Source of the DNA: Pleurocapsa sp. MO_226.B13
GTDB taxonomy: Bacteria > Cyanobacteriota > Cyanobacteriia > Cyanobacteriales > Xenococcaceae
DNA: 64,000 nucleotides
Assembly: GCA_030064795.1 (NCBI GenBank)
Contig: JASJEI010000005.1
Coordinates: forward strand, 5,903 to 69,902
Direction of reading: 5' to 3'
The translations under genes were made by a program, and so were the position numbers. Positions 60,098-64,000 of the stretch are shown here, piece by piece (the first letter of the stretch is position 1; the number at the start of each line of letters is the position of its first letter). The notes below the pieces were generated by a model. It was not told where the DNA came from, made no database searches, and saw only the letters and a program-made list of their open reading frames with translations.

Positions 60098-60128
60098 GGA
60101 CACATCTACTATGGTGTGTCCTTTTTTT
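60098..60128 (+). terminator. Intrinsic terminator of dnaK2
   Basis: GGACACA and TGTGTCC pair across a loop of about ten bases and are followed by seven T residues. It lies 50 bp after the dnaK2 stop and just before the convergent truncated regulator. Confidence 0.85.
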
Positions 60129-60139
60129 ATATTTCATCA

Positions 60140-60493
60140 TTAATCAAATAGATTTTGCTGTACCCATAAAGCAGCTTGAGTGCGACTACGAACGTCTAAT
60201 TTACAAAAGATATTCGAGAGATGATTGCGTACTGTTCCTGTTGATAGGTGCAGCGACTGGGCAATTTCTTTGTTACTTTTTCCCGTTCCTAATAATTTTA
60301 ATATGGCTAATTCGCGGTTACTAAATAAGGCTTGATAGTCAACTTTCTTGGTCAGCGGTTTGAGGTGGGAAAAGACTTTTTGAGCAATACTCGAATCTAG
60401 TTGAGAATATCCTCGATTTAAAGAACGCAAAGCCATAACCACCTCAGTCGAAGAAGTACTTTTGAGTAGATAACTTAACGCCCCTGCTTCCAA
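60140..60493 (-). pseudogene. Truncated NarL/LuxR-type response regulator
   Basis: The open frame encodes the end of a receiver domain (LEAGALSYLLKST) and a complete LuxR-type helix-turn-helix (LFSNRELAILKLLGTGKSNKEIAQSLHLSTGTVRNHLSNIFCKL). Most of the receiver, including the phospho-acceptor Asp, is missing: homology extends only about 15 codons further (to RLEYVWQS) before stops. The only start is a TTG. It could be a free-standing DNA-binding protein, but truncation is the simpler reading. Confidence 0.75.
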
Positions 60494-60612
60494 AGATTGC
60501 CAAACATATTCTAAACGCTTAGCTCGAAATGAGAAATTCGCTATTTAATCTTTTATTTACAAACACTTTCTAATAGCATCGTATTAAGGGTGAACAAATG
60601 GAACATATAATT

Positions 60613-63195
60613 TTACCTAACAACTATATTTACAATTCTGTTAGGTACAACAATAATTTTCACAATCTCCTTGCCATCTACTAAACCTTTTATTTTTTTA
60701 TCAGCAAGAGCTAGTTCCTCTAGCTTTTGCTGACTTGTTTTTAAATCTACTTTTAGTAGAGAACGTACTTTTCCGTTGATTTGAACAGGGATATTAACAG
60801 ACTCCTCTGCACAAAGACTCTCATCATATTCAGGCCACGAGTCATGAGCAACCAAATTTGTTTCTTTCAATCGACACCAAAGCTCTTCAGCTAGATGAGG
60901 AGCAAAAGGAGCCAACAAACGTAAAAAATCTTTTACTATACTTTTAGGAAGTGTTTTCGATTGTGTAGCTAAATTTACAAACTCCATCAATTTACTAATA
61001 GCTGTATTCAGTTTATCAACAGATTCAATATCTTCTGTCACTCCTTTAATAGTTTTATGAAGTTTCTTTTGTAGCTCAGGTTCAGTATTAGACCAATTTT
61101 CAGTTATTTTGTCGTTCAACTGACCTGTTTCTTCGTTTATTATTAAACGCCATACTCTACTCAAAAAGCGATATATCCCTTCCAAGCCAGATTGTTGCCA
61201 AGCAGCACTAGCACTTAACGGCCCCATAAATAAAACATAAAGTCGCATAGTGTCTGCGCCGTATTTTTCAACTATTTCGTCAGGATTAACAACATTAAGA
61301 CGAGACTTTGACATTTTCTCAATTTGAGTATGAAGAGCCTTATTGGTATTCTTAACGAACCATTTTCCATCTCTTTCTTCTACCTGTTCAGGATAGTAAT
61401 ATTTACCCTTATCATCTTGATAAGAATAAGCCAAAATCATTCCTTGATTAAAAGTTTTTTGAAAAGGTTCTTTAGTAGACACAAGCCCACAATCATAAAG
61501 AACCTTATGCCAAAAACGAGCATAGAGAAAATGTAAAACCGCATGTTCTAATCCTCCAATGTAAAGATCGACAGGCATCCAGTACTTCTCTAAGTCTGAT
61601 AACCAAGCTTGCTCATGATTATGCGGATTCATATAGCGTAGATAGTACCAACATGAACCAGCCCACTGTGGCATGGTATTAGTTTCGCGGACTCCCTTTC
61701 GCCCGTCGGGAAGTGTAACCATCAACCAGTCATCACCAGCCCTCGCTAAAGGTGGTTTTCCATCTAGTGTAGGTTTATATTCATCTATTGAAGGTAACTT
61801 GAGGGGAAGTTGTTCTACAGGAACTGCCATAATAGTTCCATCTTCCAGATGAATAATAGGAAAAGGTTCACCCCAATAACGTTGACGGGAAAAGAGCCAA
61901 TCTCTCAAACGATACTGTACTTTACGAGAACCTTTCCCGTTAGTTTCTAGCCAATCAATCATTTTCTGCTTGGCTATTCCTACTTTCATTCCATTGAGAA
62001 AGTCACTATTAACGCATAAACCATCGCCTGTGAAGGATTCTTCTTCAATTGGTTTACTACCACCACTAATAACTTCTAAGATGCGAAGATTAAATTTCTT
62101 AGCAAATTCATGATCTCTTACATCATGTCCAGGAACAGCCATAATTGCTCCTGTTCCATAAGACATCAAGACGTAATCTGCTATCCAAATAGGAATTGCT
62201 TGGTTATTGCTTGGATTGATAGCATACGCTCCGGTAAACACACCAGTTTTTTCCTTTACCAGTTCGGTGCGCTGCATGTCACTTTTATTTCTCGCTTCTT
62301 CTACATAGGATTGAACACTAGACTTTTGCTCTTTAGTCACAATTTGTTCAACCAGTGGATGTTCGGGAGCAAGAACGCAATATGTAACCCCAAACAAGGT
62401 ATCAGGGCGAGTGGTAAAAACAGTAAACTGAATATCTTCATTTTGAACGGTGAACTGAATATCTGCACCTTCAGATTTACCAATCCAGTTACGCTGCATC
62501 TCCTTTAGGTTATCTGGCCAATCTAAATCATCTAGATCGGAAAGAAGTCTTTCAGCGTACGCTGTTATTTTAAGCATCCACTGTTTCATCAAACGGCGTT
62601 CAACTGGATCTCCAGTTTCCACATATTTTCCATCTTGAACTTCCTCATTAGAAAGAACTGTTCCCAATGCTGGACACCAATTAACAGGAACATCTGCCAT
62701 GTACGCTAAACCTTTTTCATAAAGCTTAAGAAATATCCATTGTGTCCATTTGTAATAATTGGGGGAAGTAGTGCTAACTTCTCGATCCCAATCATAGGAA
62801 AATCCCAAACCTTTAATCTGACGCTTAAAGTTTTTTATATTTCGATTAGTAATAGTAGCAGGATGAAGGTTCTCCCGAACGGCTGCACGCTCTGCGGGCA
62901 AGCCAAAAGCATCCCACCCCATGACATGCAGCACGTTGTGACCTTGCATACGCTTCATCCACGCTACTACATCGGTAGCTGTATAACTTTTAGGATGTCC
63001 TACATGCAAACCAGCACCTGATGGGTAAGGAAACATTTCCAATACATAGTATTTTGGCTTATCTTTTAATTCATCTATAGCAACGGGAGTTTTAAATGCT
63101 TTGCGTTCCTCCCAAATATTTTGCCACTTAGATTCTAGAGCTTTTGCATCATAGCGATGTTGTGGCATATGTTGTGGAATGTTATTACTCATCAT
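60613..63195 (-). CDS. leuS: Leucyl-tRNA synthetase, non-cyanobacterial type
   Basis: The 860-residue class I synthetase has the HIGH motif as [16 protein letters not shown], a CP1 editing domain ([26 protein letters not shown]) and KMSKS in [17 protein letters not shown]. It charges tRNA-Leu. As I recall, cyanobacterial LeuRS has NLHMGHVRNYT around HIGH; this sequence instead resembles the form in some other phyla (Planctomycetes- or Bacteroidetes-like). No GCGATCGC site occurs in its 2.6 kb, unlike most other long genes here. Both hint at horizontal transfer; whether a native leuS exists elsewhere is unknown. A second in-frame Met lies at codon 2. Confidence 0.93.
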   Translation of the reverse strand: MMSNNIPQHMPQHRYDAKALESKWQNIWEERKAFKTPVAIDELKDKPKYYVLEMFPYPSGAGLHVGHPKSYTATDVVAWMKRMQGHNVLHVMGWDAFGLPAERAAVRENLHPATITNRNIKNFKRQIKGLGFSYDWDREVSTTSPNYYKWTQWIFLKLYEKGLAYMADVPVNWCPALGTVLSNEEVQDGKYVETGDPVERRLMKQWMLKITAYAERLLSDLDDLDWPDNLKEMQRNWIGKSEGADIQFTVQNEDIQFTVFTTRPDTLFGVTYCVLAPEHPLVEQIVTKEQKSSVQSYVEEARNKSDMQRTELVKEKTGVFTGAYAINPSNNQAIPIWIADYVLMSYGTGAIMAVPGHDVRDHEFAKKFNLRILEVISGGSKPIEEESFTGDGLCVNSDFLNGMKVGIAKQKMIDWLETNGKGSRKVQYRLRDWLFSRQRYWGEPFPIIHLEDGTIMAVPVEQLPLKLPSIDEYKPTLDGKPPLARAGDDWLMVTLPDGRKGVRETNTMPQWAGSCWYYLRYMNPHNHEQAWLSDLEKYWMPVDLYIGGLEHAVLHFLYARFWHKVLYDCGLVSTKEPFQKTFNQGMILAYSYQDDKGKYYYPEQVEERDGKWFVKNTNKALHTQIEKMSKSRLNVVNPDEIVEKYGADTMRLYVLFMGPLSASAAWQQSGLEGIYRFLSRVWRLIINEETGQLNDKITENWSNTEPELQKKLHKTIKGVTEDIESVDKLNTAISKLMEFVNLATQSKTLPKSIVKDFLRLLAPFAPHLAEELWCRLKETNLVAHDSWPEYDESLCAEESVNIPVQINGKVRSLLKVDLKTSQQKLEELALADKKIKGLVDGKEIVKIIVVPNRIVNIVVR

Positions 63196-63259
63196 TAACT
63201 GTTTTGTATGACAACAAGAAACTGAAATAAACTTCAGCTTAAATTTAAATATTAATGGT

Positions 63260-63619
63260 TTAATGCTTAAGATGGGACAGAGGAAGCCAAACCTTGGTTA
63301 AGTCTATCTTGGCATTTATAAGATTAGTATCTTCAAGATTGGCTTCTGTTAAATCAGCACCTGTCAAATCAGCACCTGTCAAATTTGCCTTACTAAGGTT
63401 AGCACCTGTTAAATCAGCACCTGTCAAATTTGCCTTACTAAGGTTAGCACCTGTTAAATCAGCACCTGTCAAATTTGCCTTGCTGAGGTTAGCACCTGTT
63501 AAATCAGCATTAATAAAATTAGATGCAATTAGTTTAGTTTTACTAAGATCGGCGTTTAAGAAAATAGTTTCTCTAAAGTTTCCTTCAATCGCTTTAGATT
63601 TTCTTAGATAAGCGCGAGA
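63260..63619 (-). pseudogene. Pentapeptide-repeat protein, 5' end broken
   Basis: The open frame encodes about 20 pentapeptide repeats of the A(D/N)Lxx type (for example [18 protein letters not shown]), expected to form a right-handed quadrilateral beta helix. A TGA at 63620-63622 interrupts the frame, yet repeat-like sequence continues upstream (DVDLTQVNFAKVN). No ATG with a ribosome-binding site is seen inside. Three exact or near-exact 45-bp tandem DNA units at 63366-63500 encode three pentapeptides each. It is probably a decayed or truncated gene. Confidence 0.72.
63366..63500. repeat. Three tandem 45-bp units in the pentapeptide gene
   Basis: Three consecutive 45-bp copies start with AAATCAGCACCTGTC; the third differs by two bases from the first two. 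Each unit encodes three pentapeptides, so copy number changes would keep the frame and alter the length of the beta helix. Confidence 0.9.
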
Positions 63620-63684
63620 TCAATTAACTTTAGCAAAATTAACCTGTGTTAAATCAACATCACATAAACAAATATCACTTAGAG

Positions 63685-63909
63685 GTAAATCTAGAACAAC
63701 GTGCTAGAGGCTATGAAGATATTTTTACCGCCGATGGTGAGTTAGGAGAAGATGGGATATTGGAGGATTATAGCTTTGTCGATACAGAAATTTTCTACGG
63801 TGCTGGCTCGATAGTTTCTACTGCGGAGGATACAGCGATATTTTTTCACTCCCTGGCTTCGGGAGAATTATTACAACCCGAATCTACTAGTCCGCCAACT
63901 TTGATTTGA
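63685..63909 (+). pseudogene. Serine hydrolase (beta-lactamase class C-like) fragment
   Basis: The frame encodes RARGYEDIFTADGELGEDG and then YGAGSIVSTAEDTAIFF and SGELLQPES, which resemble the region before the third motif of class C beta-lactamase-like serine hydrolases. The SxxK and YxN motifs are absent, the left side runs into pentapeptide-repeat sequence of the opposite strand near 63690, and the right side ends at TGA. It is a remnant of a gene. Confidence 0.6.
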
Positions 63910-63964
63910 GGGATAAATATTGATAAGTATCTCCCCCTGCTACATGCGGAATTACGCCTTTGTC

Positions 63965-64000
63965 CTGCTTCCCCTGCTTCCCCTGCTTCCCCTGCTTCCC
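63965..64000. repeat. Short tandem repeat CTGCTTCCC
   Basis: Four exact copies of the 9-bp unit CTGCTTCCC run to the window edge and may continue. A related CTGCTCCCCTGCTTCCC string occurs near 26772. Confidence 0.9.

Noticed and set aside
63366..63500. Regular 45-bp repeats that could suggest a CRISPR array
   Set aside because: The units are contiguous without unique spacers and encode pentapeptides in frame.
1..64000. tRNA or rRNA genes
   Set aside because: I looked for T-loop patterns such as GGTTCGAATCC with a matching acceptor stem in the spacers and found none; a dedicated scan could still detect one that I missed.

Overview
The window is a stretch of cyanobacterial chromosome. Photosystem I genes psaF and psaJ sit at 48.7-49.3 kb. 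Two DnaK paralogues of the cyanobacterial DnaK1 and DnaK2 types, an LrtA/HPF-type light-repressed protein, a CBS-CP12 fusion, a PatA-like regulator and a pilB-pilT-pilC operon are present. The octamer GCGATCGC (HIP1) is scattered through most genes. The AT-rich base composition and dense dispersed repeats fit a large-genome unicellular, baeocytous or colonial cyanobacterium, but the genus cannot be fixed from the sequence alone.

Layout. 0-5 kb: two tandem CBS proteins (the first carrying a CP12 tail), an alcohol dehydrogenase, a photolyase and a CPBP membrane protease. 5-11 kb: a minus-strand chaperone and ribosome-assembly cluster grpE-dnaK1-dnaJ-tusA-like-rsgA. 11-16 kb: the type IV pilus motor operon pilB-pilT-pilC (prepilin peptidase pilD lies apart at 34 kb). 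16-26 kb: lrtA, lipB, a HAD phosphatase, an oxidoreductase, anmK, a Ser/Thr kinase and ftsH, with palindromic repeats before ftsH. 26-38 kb: a NUMOD-like small protein, a hybrid histidine kinase, a PepSY membrane protein, an atypical CoaBC-like protein, pilD, a second sensor kinase broken by two in-frame stops, and a GST. 38-45 kb: an accessory region with a truncated iron-siderophore permease, an IS4-type transposase remnant, an AraC regulator, two Tat-exported proteins (betaine-type binding protein and SDR), an M28 peptidase, and a pqqA-pqqB pair without pqqCDE nearby. 45-54 kb: mainly housekeeping genes (dusA, tsaD, psaFJ, SUI1/YciH, NUDIX, PRC-barrel, PatA-like, ribokinase). 54-64 kb: a decayed dynamin-like GTPase, LptF/G-type permease, SemiSWEET, dnaK2, a truncated NarL regulator, a leucyl-tRNA synthetase of non-cyanobacterial appearance, and broken pentapeptide-repeat and serine-hydrolase fragments.

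Best leads: the orphan pqqA-pqqB pair with an unusually long PqqA precursor; the leuS whose motifs and lack of HIP1 sites suggest transfer; several genes caught in decay; and families of small palindromic repeats, one of which appears to lie inside the start of the M28 peptidase gene. I saw no tRNA, rRNA or CRISPR array.
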